From: Mesorhizobium sp. SOD10
GTDB taxonomy: Bacteria > Pseudomonadota > Alphaproteobacteria > Rhizobiales > Rhizobiaceae
Reading direction: 5' to 3'
Assembly (NCBI GenBank): GCA_000824805.1
Contig: CCNA01000034.1
Coordinates: forward strand, 434,001 to 498,000
DNA: 64,000 nucleotides
Shown: positions 25,668-33,138 of the stretch, in pieces
Layout of the letters: the number at the start of each line of letters is the position of its first letter
Numbering within the stretch: position 1 is the stretch's first letter
Translations under genes and position numbers: made by a program
The notes under the pieces: generated by a model
Told to the model about the DNA's origin: nothing
Databases searched by the model: none
Seen by the model: only the letters and a program-made list of their open reading frames with translations

Positions 25668-26011
25668 CGTCGCTCGGCGGCGCGGCTCACCAACGTGATG
25701 ACGAAGCGCGCCAGGACAATCCCCACGACGCCCGCCGCCGCCTTGAGCAAGGCATCTGCAACCCGCGCATGCCGGCCAGGGTCGAACAGCTGCAGGACCT
25801 CGAGAACGCCTGCTACCGCGCAAATGAACAGCACCGTCTGCGTCACGCGGGACGGAAACCCGAGCGCCAGGGCGAGCCCCAGCAGGATATAAGCCAAAGC
25901 GCGTTCCATGTTGGCGTCGCTCAGGTGTGGCCGCAGATCGATGGGCGACAGCGTTGCGAAGATGATGAGGGCCAGCAGGACGAGCGCAGCGAGACGGGAG
26001 ATGGAGGTCAT
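25664..26011 (-). CDS. VanZ-like membrane protein
   Basis: 115 residues with four hydrophobic segments: residues about 5-22, 38-55, 58-75 and 85-108. PxxLRPHLSDANMERALAYILLG and EVLQLFDPGRHARVADAL match the VanZ-like family pattern, in which E/Q and D/R residues line the helices. Function of the family outside teicoplanin resistance is unknown. Its 3' end lies in the palindrome at 25625-25667. Confidence 0.75.
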   Translation of the reverse strand: MTSISRLAALVLLALIIFATLSPIDLRPHLSDANMERALAYILLGLALALGFPSRVTQTVLFICAVAGVLEVLQLFDPGRHARVADALLKAAAGVVGIVLARFVITLVSRAAERR

Positions 26012-26216
26012 GCCCGCTCTTACAGGCCACTGGCTGTGATAACAATATTGCCGATGCTTGGCCGTGGATTGGTCCGCGCGGGGCCTGAAACCGACCTGAT
26101 CCGCAATCAGGCCTGAGCTTCCTTGAACGCCGCGCCGGGCCGGTGCATGCTCCCCGCGCGCTTTCGGCGAACCGCCTGGAGCCGCGATCCTCAGACGACG
26201 GCGGAACCATCGGACG

Positions 26217-26753
26217 ATGACGACTATCCATCAATTCGCTGTGTCGGAGGGGCAGGAATGGGTGCTGCCGGTCGACGACGATGCCTATGAGACCTTCTTC
26301 AGCCTCGATGGGCGATCGATCAAAGGCCGGGAGCCGCCGGTGATGCGACGCGTCGAGGAAGGCGAGCGGCTCTATTCCGATTTCCCCTGGCTCGGCGCAT
26401 ATGCGCCGCTTTTGCGCCGGCCGGCCGTCGATGCGCTGGCGGCGGCGTTGCGTCCCTATGGCGAGCTCGTCGCACTGCGCGGCGAGGAGGTCTGGCTGCT
26501 CAACGTGACCAATGTGATCGACGCGCTGGATGAGAAGCGGTCGCGGATCGTCCGGTTCGACGACGGCGACATTCTTGCCATCGAGCGCTACGCCTTCGAC
26601 GCGGAGAAGATCGGGACGGCGGAAGTGTTCAAGCTGCCGATGCGGGCTTCCCCGGTCTTCGTCGATGACGTGTTCGTCGAGCGGGTGCGCAAGGCCCGGT
26701 TGCGCAACGTCTCGTTCGAGCCCGTATGGACATCGAGAAAGGCAATCGCTTGA
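26217..26753 (+). CDS. Imm11/DUF1629-like protein
   Basis: 178 residues, cytoplasmic by appearance. The C-terminal pattern (AEVFKLPMRASPVFVDDVFV, then KARLRNVSFEPVW) is that of the Imm11/DUF1629 group, proposed immunity proteins of polymorphic toxin systems. No toxin gene is recognisable on either side, so it may be an orphan immunity gene or serve another role. Assignment is from memory of the pattern, moderate confidence. Confidence 0.55.
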   Translation: MTTIHQFAVSEGQEWVLPVDDDAYETFFSLDGRSIKGREPPVMRRVEEGERLYSDFPWLGAYAPLLRRPAVDALAAALRPYGELVALRGEEVWLLNVTNVIDALDEKRSRIVRFDDGDILAIERYAFDAEKIGTAEVFKLPMRASPVFVDDVFVERVRKARLRNVSFEPVWTSRKAIA

Positions 26754-26826
26754 GACGAATAACAGTTTTGCGGTTTTGGCGTAGACGGGCAATGACCAAC
26801 GCTGGCGCTGCCCCGCCCTTCGGGCA

Positions 26827-26862
26827 CCTTTTCCCCGTATGGTGAAGGCGAGAAGGGAAAGG
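26827..26862. repeat. degenerate intergenic hairpin
   Basis: CCTTTTCCC and GGGAAAGG arms flank CGTATGGTGAAGGCGAGAA. The text resembles the common rhizobial intergenic hairpin around CCCCGTATAGTGACGGGGAG, in a degenerate form. Lies between the Imm11-like gene and the molybdenum hydroxylase operon. Confidence 0.4.
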
Positions 26863-26998
26863 CCGCGGCGCCCTGGCCCGCCCGCTGGGCGCATCTGGAA
26901 CAGGGCTCTGGCCCAACCCGCATATGCACGAACGGGATGGCCATTATAACCAGACGCTTTATAACGGTCGCTGACAAAGCGATCACCAAGGGGAGACG

Positions 26999-27859
26999 AT
27001 GCGTTACATACGTCCGCTTTCAATCGAAGATGCCGTTGGCGAGCTCGCCAAGGCGGTAGGACCGGCTGCCATCCTGGCCGGAGGCAGCGACCTGCTGGTC
27101 AGGATGAAGGGCGGCTTCATCGAGCCCGAGCTGATCGTCGACATCAAGCGCATAGGCGGCCTGGCCGACATCACCGAAACGGCCGACGGTTTTCGCATCG
27201 GCGCCGCCGTGCCCTGCGCGGTGCTGGGCGAAAACAAGGCGCTCAGGCAGGCATGGCCGGGCGTGGTCGAGGCCGCGAACCTGATCGGCTCCAAGCAGGT
27301 GCAGGGCCGCTGCACAATCACCGGCAATCTCTGCAACGCCTCGCCCGCCGCCGACAGCGTGCCGGCGCTGGTGGCGGCCGGCGCCAAGGCTGTGGTCGCC
27401 GGGCCTTCGGGCAAGCGCACCATTGCCGTGGAGAGCGTGCCGACCGGACCGGGCCGCACGTCGCTGGCCAAGGGTGAGATCGTCGAGGCAATCCTGCTCG
27501 ACAAGCGGCCTGAGCATGCGGGCGACGCTTATCTGCGCTTCATTCCGCGCACCGAGATGGACATTGCTGTCGTGAGCGCCGGCGTGAACCTGACGCTGGA
27601 TGACAAGGGCGCGATCAAGACCGCGCGCGTGGCACTGGGCGCGGCGGCGCCAACCGTGCTTCTGGTCGAGGAAGCGGGGCAAGTGCTGGTCGGCTCCAAG
27701 CTCGACGAAGCAACGCTGGAGCGGCTGGCCAAGATCTGCTCCGGCGCCTGCCGCCCGATCGACGACAAGCGCGGCACCATCGAATTCAGACGGAAAGTGG
27801 CGGGCGTGCTGGCAAGGCGCGTCGCGGCAATCGCCTACAAGCGTGCGGGAGGCAAATAA
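26999..27859 (+). CDS. molybdenum hydroxylase FAD subunit (CoxM-like)
   Basis: 286 residues. FAD-binding motif ILAGGSDLLVRMKGG near residue 25 and the second motif TITGNLCNASPAADSVPAL near 103 identify the medium subunit of the xanthine dehydrogenase/CO dehydrogenase family. It carries electrons from the 2Fe-2S subunit to the final acceptor. GGGGAG precedes the ATG; the stop overlaps the next start by one base. First gene of a three-subunit operon. Confidence 0.92.
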   Translation: MRYIRPLSIEDAVGELAKAVGPAAILAGGSDLLVRMKGGFIEPELIVDIKRIGGLADITETADGFRIGAAVPCAVLGENKALRQAWPGVVEAANLIGSKQVQGRCTITGNLCNASPAADSVPALVAAGAKAVVAGPSGKRTIAVESVPTGPGRTSLAKGEIVEAILLDKRPEHAGDAYLRFIPRTEMDIAVVSAGVNLTLDDKGAIKTARVALGAAAPTVLLVEEAGQVLVGSKLDEATLERLAKICSGACRPIDDKRGTIEFRRKVAGVLARRVAAIAYKRAGGK

Positions 27860-28335
27860 TGGCCGGTGTAGCTGTATCAACCACAATCAACGGCGATGCC
27901 GTCGAATATCTGTGCCAGCCCGACGAGACGCTGCTGGAAGTGCTGCGCGACCGCCTGGGCCTGACCGGCGCCAAGGAAGGCTGCGGCACCGGCGACTGCG
28001 GCGCCTGCAGCGTCATCGTCGACGGCAGGCTGGTCTGCTCCTGTCTGGTGCTGGGCGCGGAAGCCGAAGGCCGCGAGGTCGAAACCATCGAAGGCATGGC
28101 GCATGGCGACCAGCTGCACCCGCTGCAGCAGAAATTCCTGGAGCACGCGGCCTTGCAATGCGGCATCTGCACGCCAGGTTTCCTGATTGCGGCGAAGGAC
28201 CTTTTGGCCAAGAACCCCTCGCCCACCGAGGAGGAAATCCGCTTCGGGCTGGCCGGGAATCTGTGCCGCTGCACCGGCTATGACAAGATCGTGCGCGCCG
28301 TCCAGGACGCGGCCAACGTGATGAAGGGAGCGTAA
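27859..28335 (+). CDS. molybdenum hydroxylase 2Fe-2S subunit (CoxS-like)
   Basis: 158 residues. The plant-ferredoxin-type cluster ligands are in GCGTGDCGACSVIVDG and a downstream Cys (VCSCL); the second cluster ligands are in QCGICTPGF and CRCTGY in the C-terminal helical domain. Length is typical for small subunits of this family. Transfers electrons from the molybdenum centre to the FAD subunit. Confidence 0.93.
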   Translation: MAGVAVSTTINGDAVEYLCQPDETLLEVLRDRLGLTGAKEGCGTGDCGACSVIVDGRLVCSCLVLGAEAEGREVETIEGMAHGDQLHPLQQKFLEHAALQCGICTPGFLIAAKDLLAKNPSPTEEEIRFGLAGNLCRCTGYDKIVRAVQDAANVMKGA

Positions 28336-28338
28336 TCC

Positions 28339-30603
28339 ATGAATTTCGATCCGCGCTTTTCAGGACGCAAGTTCGCTTCCGTCGGCACGCGCCCGATCCG
28401 CCCCGACGGCATTGACAAGGTGACCGGACGCGCCCGCTATGGCGCCGACTTCAACATGGCCGGACAGTTGGTCGGCCGAATCCTGCGCAGCCCGCATGCG
28501 CATGCGGTGATCAAGAAGATCGACACCTCGAAGGCGGAAAAGCTCGCCGGCGTGAAGGCGGTGATCACGGCGAAGGACCTGCCTGACCTCACCGACGGCG
28601 ACGCCGCCATGTACGACATCCTCGACAATTCGATGGCGCGCAAGAAGGCGCTCTATGACGGCCACGCGGTGGCCGCCGTGGCGGCGATCGACGCCCGCAC
28701 CGCCCGCGAGGCGCTGAAGCTGATCGAGGTCGACTATGAGGTGCTGCCGCATGTGACCGATGTCGACGAGGCGGCGCAGCACCACGCGCCGCTGATCAAT
28801 GACCAGGTCTTCACCGAAGGCCTCGAGGAGAAGCCCGCAAAGCCCTCCAACATCACCAAGCGCACGCAATTCGGTCATGGCGACGTGCATGCCGGTTTCG
28901 CGCAGGCCGATTTCATCGTCGAGCGCTCGTTCAAGACCGAGCAGACGCATCAGGGCTATATCGAGCCGCATGCCTGCGTGGCGAGCGTCAACCCGGACGG
29001 CACGGCGGACCTCTGGGTCTGCACGCAAGGCCATTTCGTCTACCGCCAGCATTGCGCCCAGCTGCTGGGGCTCGAAGCCTCGAAGCTGCGCGTCACCTCG
29101 TCGGAAATCGGCGGCGGTTTCGGCGGCAAGACCCATGTGTGGGCCGAGCCGGTGGCGCTTGCCTTGTCCAGAAAGGCCGGCCGCCCCGTAAAACTGGTGA
29201 TGACCCGAGACGAGGTTTTCCGCGCCTCGGGCCCGACCAGCGCCACCTCGATCGACGTCAAGATCGGCGCCAAGAAGGACGGCACCATCACCGCCGCGGA
29301 AGCGACGCTGCGCTACAGCTGCGGCCCCTATGCCGGCTCCTGGGCCGAGATCGGCGCGATGACGGCGTTCGCCTGCTACAAGCTCGAAAACGTCAAGACC
29401 GTCGGCTATGAAGTGCTGGTCAACCGGCCGAAGACCGCGGCCTATCGCGCGCCCTCCGCCCCGATGGCCGCCTTCGCGGTGGAAAGCGTGGTGGACGAGC
29501 TCGCCAAGGAGCTCGGCATGGATGCGGTGGACTTCCGCATCAAGAACGCCGCGCAGGAAGGCACGCGCTCGTCCTACGGCCCAGTCTATGGGCCGATCGG
29601 CATCGGGCCGACGCTCGAGGCGGTTAAGAACCATCCGCATATGAAGGCGCCGCTGAAAGCCAACCAGGGACGCGGCATGGCCTGCGGCTTCTGGTTCAAT
29701 TTCGGCGGCCAGACCTGCACGGACCTGAACATCGGCATGGATGGTACGGTGTCGCTGGCCGTGGGCACGGTGGATGTGGGTGGCTCCCGCGCCTCGCTGT
29801 CGCTTGTGGCGGCGGAGGAGCTCGGCATCGATTATTCGCAGGTCAAGGCCGTGGTCGCCGACACCTCCTCCCTCGGTTACAACGACATGACCGACGGCAG
29901 CCGCGGCACCTTCTCCTCCTCGATGGCGACGATCTCGGCCGCGCGCAACGCAATCAAGATCCTGCGCGAGCGCGCGGCGCAGACCTGGGACATCCCGGTG
30001 GAGGACGTGGTCTGGGAAAAGGGCCATGCGATTGCCAAGGGCGAGAAATACGGCAACCTCTCGCCGCTGTCGCTCAAGGACATCGCGGCCGCTTCCGGCA
30101 AGACCGGCGGGCCGATCGCCGGCCATAGCGAGCTCGTGGCCGACGGCGCGGGCGTGTCCTTCGCCACCCATATCTGCGACGTCGAGGTCGACCCCGAGAC
30201 CGGCTCGACACGCGTGATCCGCTACACGGTGGTGCAGGATGCCGGCAAGGCGGTGCACCCGACCTATGTCGAGGGCCAGTACCAGGGCGGTGCGGCGCAA
30301 GGCATCGGCTGGGCGCTCAACGAGGAGTATATCTACGGCAAGGACGGGCGGCTGCAGAACCCGGGCTTCCTCGACTACCGCATCCCGGTCTGCTCCGACC
30401 TACCGATGATCGACACGCAGATCCTGGAAATCCCCAACCCCAACCACCCCTATGGCGTGCGCGGCGTGGGCGAAACCTCGATCGTTCCGCCGCTGGCGGC
30501 GATCGCCAACGCGGTGTCGAATGCGGTGGGCGTGCGCATGACCCACATCCCGATGTCGCCGCCGCGCATTCTCGCGGCGCTGGAGGCGGAACGGGAAGGT
30601 TGA
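28339..30603 (+). CDS. molybdenum hydroxylase large subunit (xanthine dehydrogenase/aldehyde oxidase family)
   Basis: 754 residues, complete for the family. SSEIGGGFGGKTHVWAEPV is the molybdopterin-binding glutamine/glycine-rich loop and PYGVRGVGETSIVPP holds the catalytic glutamate. The active-site loop reads AAYRAPSAPMA; true form I CO dehydrogenase has AYXCSFR there, so this is not a CO-oxidising enzyme by sequence. Substrate probably an aldehyde or N-heterocycle. The TGG/GGS-rich C-terminal half is normal. MoaD-like gene downstream supports molybdenum cofactor need. Confidence 0.92.
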   Translation: MNFDPRFSGRKFASVGTRPIRPDGIDKVTGRARYGADFNMAGQLVGRILRSPHAHAVIKKIDTSKAEKLAGVKAVITAKDLPDLTDGDAAMYDILDNSMARKKALYDGHAVAAVAAIDARTAREALKLIEVDYEVLPHVTDVDEAAQHHAPLINDQVFTEGLEEKPAKPSNITKRTQFGHGDVHAGFAQADFIVERSFKTEQTHQGYIEPHACVASVNPDGTADLWVCTQGHFVYRQHCAQLLGLEASKLRVTSSEIGGGFGGKTHVWAEPVALALSRKAGRPVKLVMTRDEVFRASGPTSATSIDVKIGAKKDGTITAAEATLRYSCGPYAGSWAEIGAMTAFACYKLENVKTVGYEVLVNRPKTAAYRAPSAPMAAFAVESVVDELAKELGMDAVDFRIKNAAQEGTRSSYGPVYGPIGIGPTLEAVKNHPHMKAPLKANQGRGMACGFWFNFGGQTCTDLNIGMDGTVSLAVGTVDVGGSRASLSLVAAEELGIDYSQVKAVVADTSSLGYNDMTDGSRGTFSSSMATISAARNAIKILRERAAQTWDIPVEDVVWEKGHAIAKGEKYGNLSPLSLKDIAAASGKTGGPIAGHSELVADGAGVSFATHICDVEVDPETGSTRVIRYTVVQDAGKAVHPTYVEGQYQGGAAQGIGWALNEEYIYGKDGRLQNPGFLDYRIPVCSDLPMIDTQILEIPNPNHPYGVRGVGETSIVPPLAAIANAVSNAVGVRMTHIPMSPPRILAALEAEREG

Positions 30604-30839
30604 GAGGTATCCAAGCTAGGGCAAGGTGTGTTGAGATTCAGGTCAGGCCGAGCCGAGAATGATGGCTTCCGGGAACCGGAGCGGGGCGTGCTTCAAGTAC
30701 GTGAGCACCGGCCTACGCCGGCCGTAGCCTCGGCTGCGCGGCGGCTCACGAGTGCTTCGGCCGGCGAAGGCCGGAAGCGCAGGAAGCCGTCCTTCGCAGG
30801 CCGGCCTCACCTGAATATCGACGCACCCTTGAGGCGGTA

Positions 30840-31085
30840 ATGGTCGAAGTCACCCTTTGGGGCTCGCTCAGCGCCGTCGCCGGAGGCAAGGCCAAGCACG
30901 ACATCGAGGCCAAGGACATCAGGGAGCTGTTCCGCAAGCTGGCGGAACAGTATCCCGGCATCGAGCCCTGGATCGACCGCGGGATAGCGGTGGCGATCGA
31001 CGGAACGATCTATCGGGATACGTGGAGCAAGGAGCTGCCGAAGGACGCGGAGATTTTTCTGCTGCCGCGGTTGGCTGGGGGGTGA
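30840..31085 (+). CDS. MoaD/ThiS family sulfur carrier-like protein
   Basis: 81 residues with a beta-grasp pattern (VTLWGSLSAVAGG, DIRELFRKLAEQYPG) and the C-terminal diglycine (LAGG) where MoaD/ThiS proteins are adenylated and thiocarboxylated. It lies 236 bp downstream of the molybdenum hydroxylase large subunit in the same direction, so a role in cofactor sulfuration or molybdopterin supply for that enzyme is likely. Confidence 0.8.
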   Translation: MVEVTLWGSLSAVAGGKAKHDIEAKDIRELFRKLAEQYPGIEPWIDRGIAVAIDGTIYRDTWSKELPKDAEIFLLPRLAGG

Positions 31086-31282
31086 TGGAACCGGCGGCTG
31101 TCTGCCAGGGGAACCAAAGCGTCCTTCGTTCGGATGGCGATTAATTTAGCATAGGCTGATATACCAATATCGGCCGGCGCCCTGTATCTAGTCCGTGCCC
31201 CCGCCGGCCAGGCTCGGCTCGTGGGCACCCCCCGCTTTCGAGCCGGGCCACTCACGGATCGATCCTCTATCGGTTTGGGCTG

Positions 31283-31414
31283 CTATCGGTTTGGGCGGTC
31301 TTCGCGCACAACGTTGTAGAGAAGCAGCCCCGCCGTCAAAGCCACGACAGCGCCTAGCATGTCGTGGCCGGTCAGCCCTGAATGATACACGAAAGCAAAT
31401 GCCAACTCAGCCAT
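31283..31414 (-). CDS. 43-residue single-span membrane microprotein
   Basis: Minus-strand frame from ATG 31414 to TAG at 31283-31285, preceded by AGGTGGG at ideal distance. It begins MAELAFAFVYHSG, continues with the hydrophobic stretch MLGAVVALTAGLLLYNVV (one membrane helix) and ends REDRPNR. Small size limits confidence, but the ribosome binding site and single clean helix support it. A 15-bp tandem repeat (CTATCGGTTTGGGCTG type) covers its 3' end. Confidence 0.5.
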   Translation of the reverse strand: MAELAFAFVYHSGLTGHDMLGAVVALTAGLLLYNVVREDRPNR

Positions 31415-31529
31415 GATCCCACCTGGTGTGCGGTACTTGGTGAGAGAACCCTTAGGGCGCGCTAATGTTCCTATGGCCGGCGTGGATACAGGCCCAGCGG
31501 CTCAGCAAGCATGGATAGCGGCCCGATCG

Positions 31530-31754
31530 TTACGGTTTGCCGGTGTCCTTGGGGCCGACTATCGCGGCCCGGATCGCCTCGTAGGCGCTTCCGACTTCCT
31601 CTTCGATCTCCTCCTCGGAGATACCTGCCGCCCTGGCGTCGGCGAACAGCTTGGTGGTCAGCTCGGCCACCGAGAGGATGTCCGCGCCCACATTGCCGCG
31701 CATCACATTATCGGTGATCCATCGGCCGAAGAACTCCGCGCCACGCTCGCTCAT
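31530..31754 (-). CDS. DUF768-like protein (short copy)
   Basis: 74 residues starting MSERGAEFFGRWITDNV, which matches the N-terminus of the 123-residue neighbour (MSRRGLDFFDRWMAEHL) and shares its EEEIEEEVGSAYEAI helix. DUF768 proteins are known mainly from Mesorhizobium; function unknown. The ATG overlaps the stop of the upstream copy (ATGA), so both are translated from one mRNA. A longer frame reaching 32324 is not used because it crosses the neighbour in another frame. Confidence 0.7.
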   Translation of the reverse strand: MSERGAEFFGRWITDNVMRGNVGADILSVAELTTKLFADARAAGISEEEIEEEVGSAYEAIRAAIVGPKDTGKP

Positions 31755-32122
31755 TCGCCCTGCTCTTTCAGAAAATGAGCCTCCCGAAGGAGCGTATCCC
31801 AGTCGGTTCCGATGGTCTTGATCAGCTCGCCGGCCTGATCCGGGGTGATGCCGGTTTCCCTCGCCAGGCGTCCCGAAAGCAATTCGAAGACAGCCTGGTC
31901 GCTCTCCCCCAAACTGCCTTCGCGATGCTGCAGCGCCTCGAAGATCACCTCGAAAACGCTGTCGACCTCTTCGTCGATCTCGCTTGCAGGAATGCCTTCG
32001 CGCCCCGCCGCCTTCACCATCTCGTCGGCCAGATCGCTCACCGCGACCGGATCGTCCGTCAGCACGTTCGGCAGATGCTCCGCCATCCATCTGTCGAAGA
32101 AATCGAGACCGCGCCTGCTCAT
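31751..32122 (-). CDS. DUF768-like protein (long copy)
   Basis: 123 residues: an N-terminal part alike to the short copy (SEIDEEVDSVFEVIFEAL) and an extra 50-residue C-terminal helical domain (ITPDQAGELIKTIGTDWDTL). Acidic, soluble, no signal. First gene of the two-gene unit. Tandem duplication of the family within one operon is visible directly. Confidence 0.75.
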   Translation of the reverse strand: MSRRGLDFFDRWMAEHLPNVLTDDPVAVSDLADEMVKAAGREGIPASEIDEEVDSVFEVIFEALQHREGSLGESDQAVFELLSGRLARETGITPDQAGELIKTIGTDWDTLLREAHFLKEQGE

Positions 32123-32346
32123 TTGGCCATAAGCGCCCGAGGAACATTAGGTTCCGCTGATACGGACTGAGGTCCCATTTCCCGGCGCATTGGTCCGTCG
32201 CGTGAAACATATGCGCTGCGATCTCATTAGCACTGCGCTGACGAACAATTAGTCCCTTCATCGTCAGTCGGCTGGATCGCCCGTCACCTGTGCGCAGATG
32301 ACGGGCATCCGATGAAAAGAACAAGGGCTGGGGCCAGAGGTGAACA

Positions 32347-32550
32347 GTGTCTATTTCCGATGAGTTGCGGGACGTCAGTCTTCGCTATGAATGCCCCAAC
32401 TGCCGCCGGCCGATCATCAGGAACGGCTCGTGGTTCAAGGCGGTAAGCACTTTCCACTGCGAAGCCTGCAAGGCCAAGCTCCGGCTTGGCTACTCGGCCA
32501 AGCTGGCGCTTTTCGAACGCCACGCCAAGGCGGCGTTTGCGGGGGCGTGA
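32347..32550 (+). CDS. small zinc-ribbon protein
   Basis: 67 residues from GTG 32347. Two CxxC knuckles (YECPNCRRPI and FHCEACKAKL) form one zinc-ribbon, followed by a short basic helix. Proteins of this size and pattern are common in Rhizobiales and uncharacterised. A ribosome binding site AGAGGTG precedes the start. Confidence 0.65.
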   Translation: MSISDELRDVSLRYECPNCRRPIIRNGSWFKAVSTFHCEACKAKLRLGYSAKLALFERHAKAAFAGA

Positions 32551-32616
32551 CCTGTGCGGATGAGCTCCTGCGGGCCCTTTGCCGAGGCGCGGCTTCCTTC
32601 CCGGGAGCGGCTCGCG

Positions 32617-32919
32617 ATGGCCGCAAACGACAACAGCGCGCTGCACCAGCGCGATCTTTCCATCCTCGATCTCATCCCGGCCGATGAGGGCCTCGCAAAG
32701 ATTGCCGCGAAATCAGAGCGGATGAGCATAGCCGCGGCCGTGGGCATAGCGATCAGCCTTTTCATCGGGCCGGTGGTGTTTTCATGCCTGATGCTGGGCG
32801 TGTGGAACGCGGCGCTGGACAGCAACGGAGACAACGATGATCGAAACGTCCACGACGTTGGAAACCAGGGTGGCGGGTCTGCAGGACAGGCTGAGAGCAG
32901 CCAAGCTCAGCACGGATGA
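32617..32919 (+). CDS. small single-span membrane protein
   Basis: 100 residues from ATG 32617 with GGGAGCGG upstream (frame opens at 32554). A hydrophobic helix (AAAVGIAISLFIGPVVFSCLML) at about residues 38-60 is followed by a polar Asn/Asp/Gly/Gln-rich tail. The tail overlaps the next small gene by 83 bp in another frame, so either the tail or one of the two genes may be spurious. No family recognised. Confidence 0.45.
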   Translation: MAANDNSALHQRDLSILDLIPADEGLAKIAAKSERMSIAAAVGIAISLFIGPVVFSCLMLGVWNAALDSNGDNDDRNVHDVGNQGGGSAGQAESSQAQHG

Positions 32920-33025
32920 CATGCTGGCCTTCCAAAAGGTCGCGGACGTGCTGGACAACGGCCATGGCGGCATCGACGTCGACGACCTGATCGCGCTGTC
33001 GTTTGTGGTGGAGGATGAGGATTGA
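32837..33025 (+). CDS. hypothetical acidic small protein
   Basis: 62 residues from ATG 32837 preceded by ACGGAGACAACG. It starts with a coiled helix (LETRVAGLQDRLRAAK) and ends strongly acidic (VVEDED). Soluble. No family recognised. Overlaps the 3' part of the membrane protein gene at 32617. Confidence 0.45.
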   Translation: MIETSTTLETRVAGLQDRLRAAKLSTDDMLAFQKVADVLDNGHGGIDVDDLIALSFVVEDED

Positions 33026-33138
33026 GGGGTGGGACGGGACGCGCCCGGCTTGGTCGAAGTCCGGGCGCTCAGCGCCCTCGCCGGAGCGCGAGTGAACAAC
33101 AGTTAAATTCGATAAAACTCGGACGGTGTGCGGGGCGC

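Noticed and set aside
28360..30300. Minus-strand frame of 646 codons
   Set aside because: Antisense to the molybdenum hydroxylase large subunit, whose motifs are complete.
28339..30603. CO dehydrogenase (coxL) reading
   Set aside because: The active-site loop lacks the AYXCSFR motif of form I enzymes.
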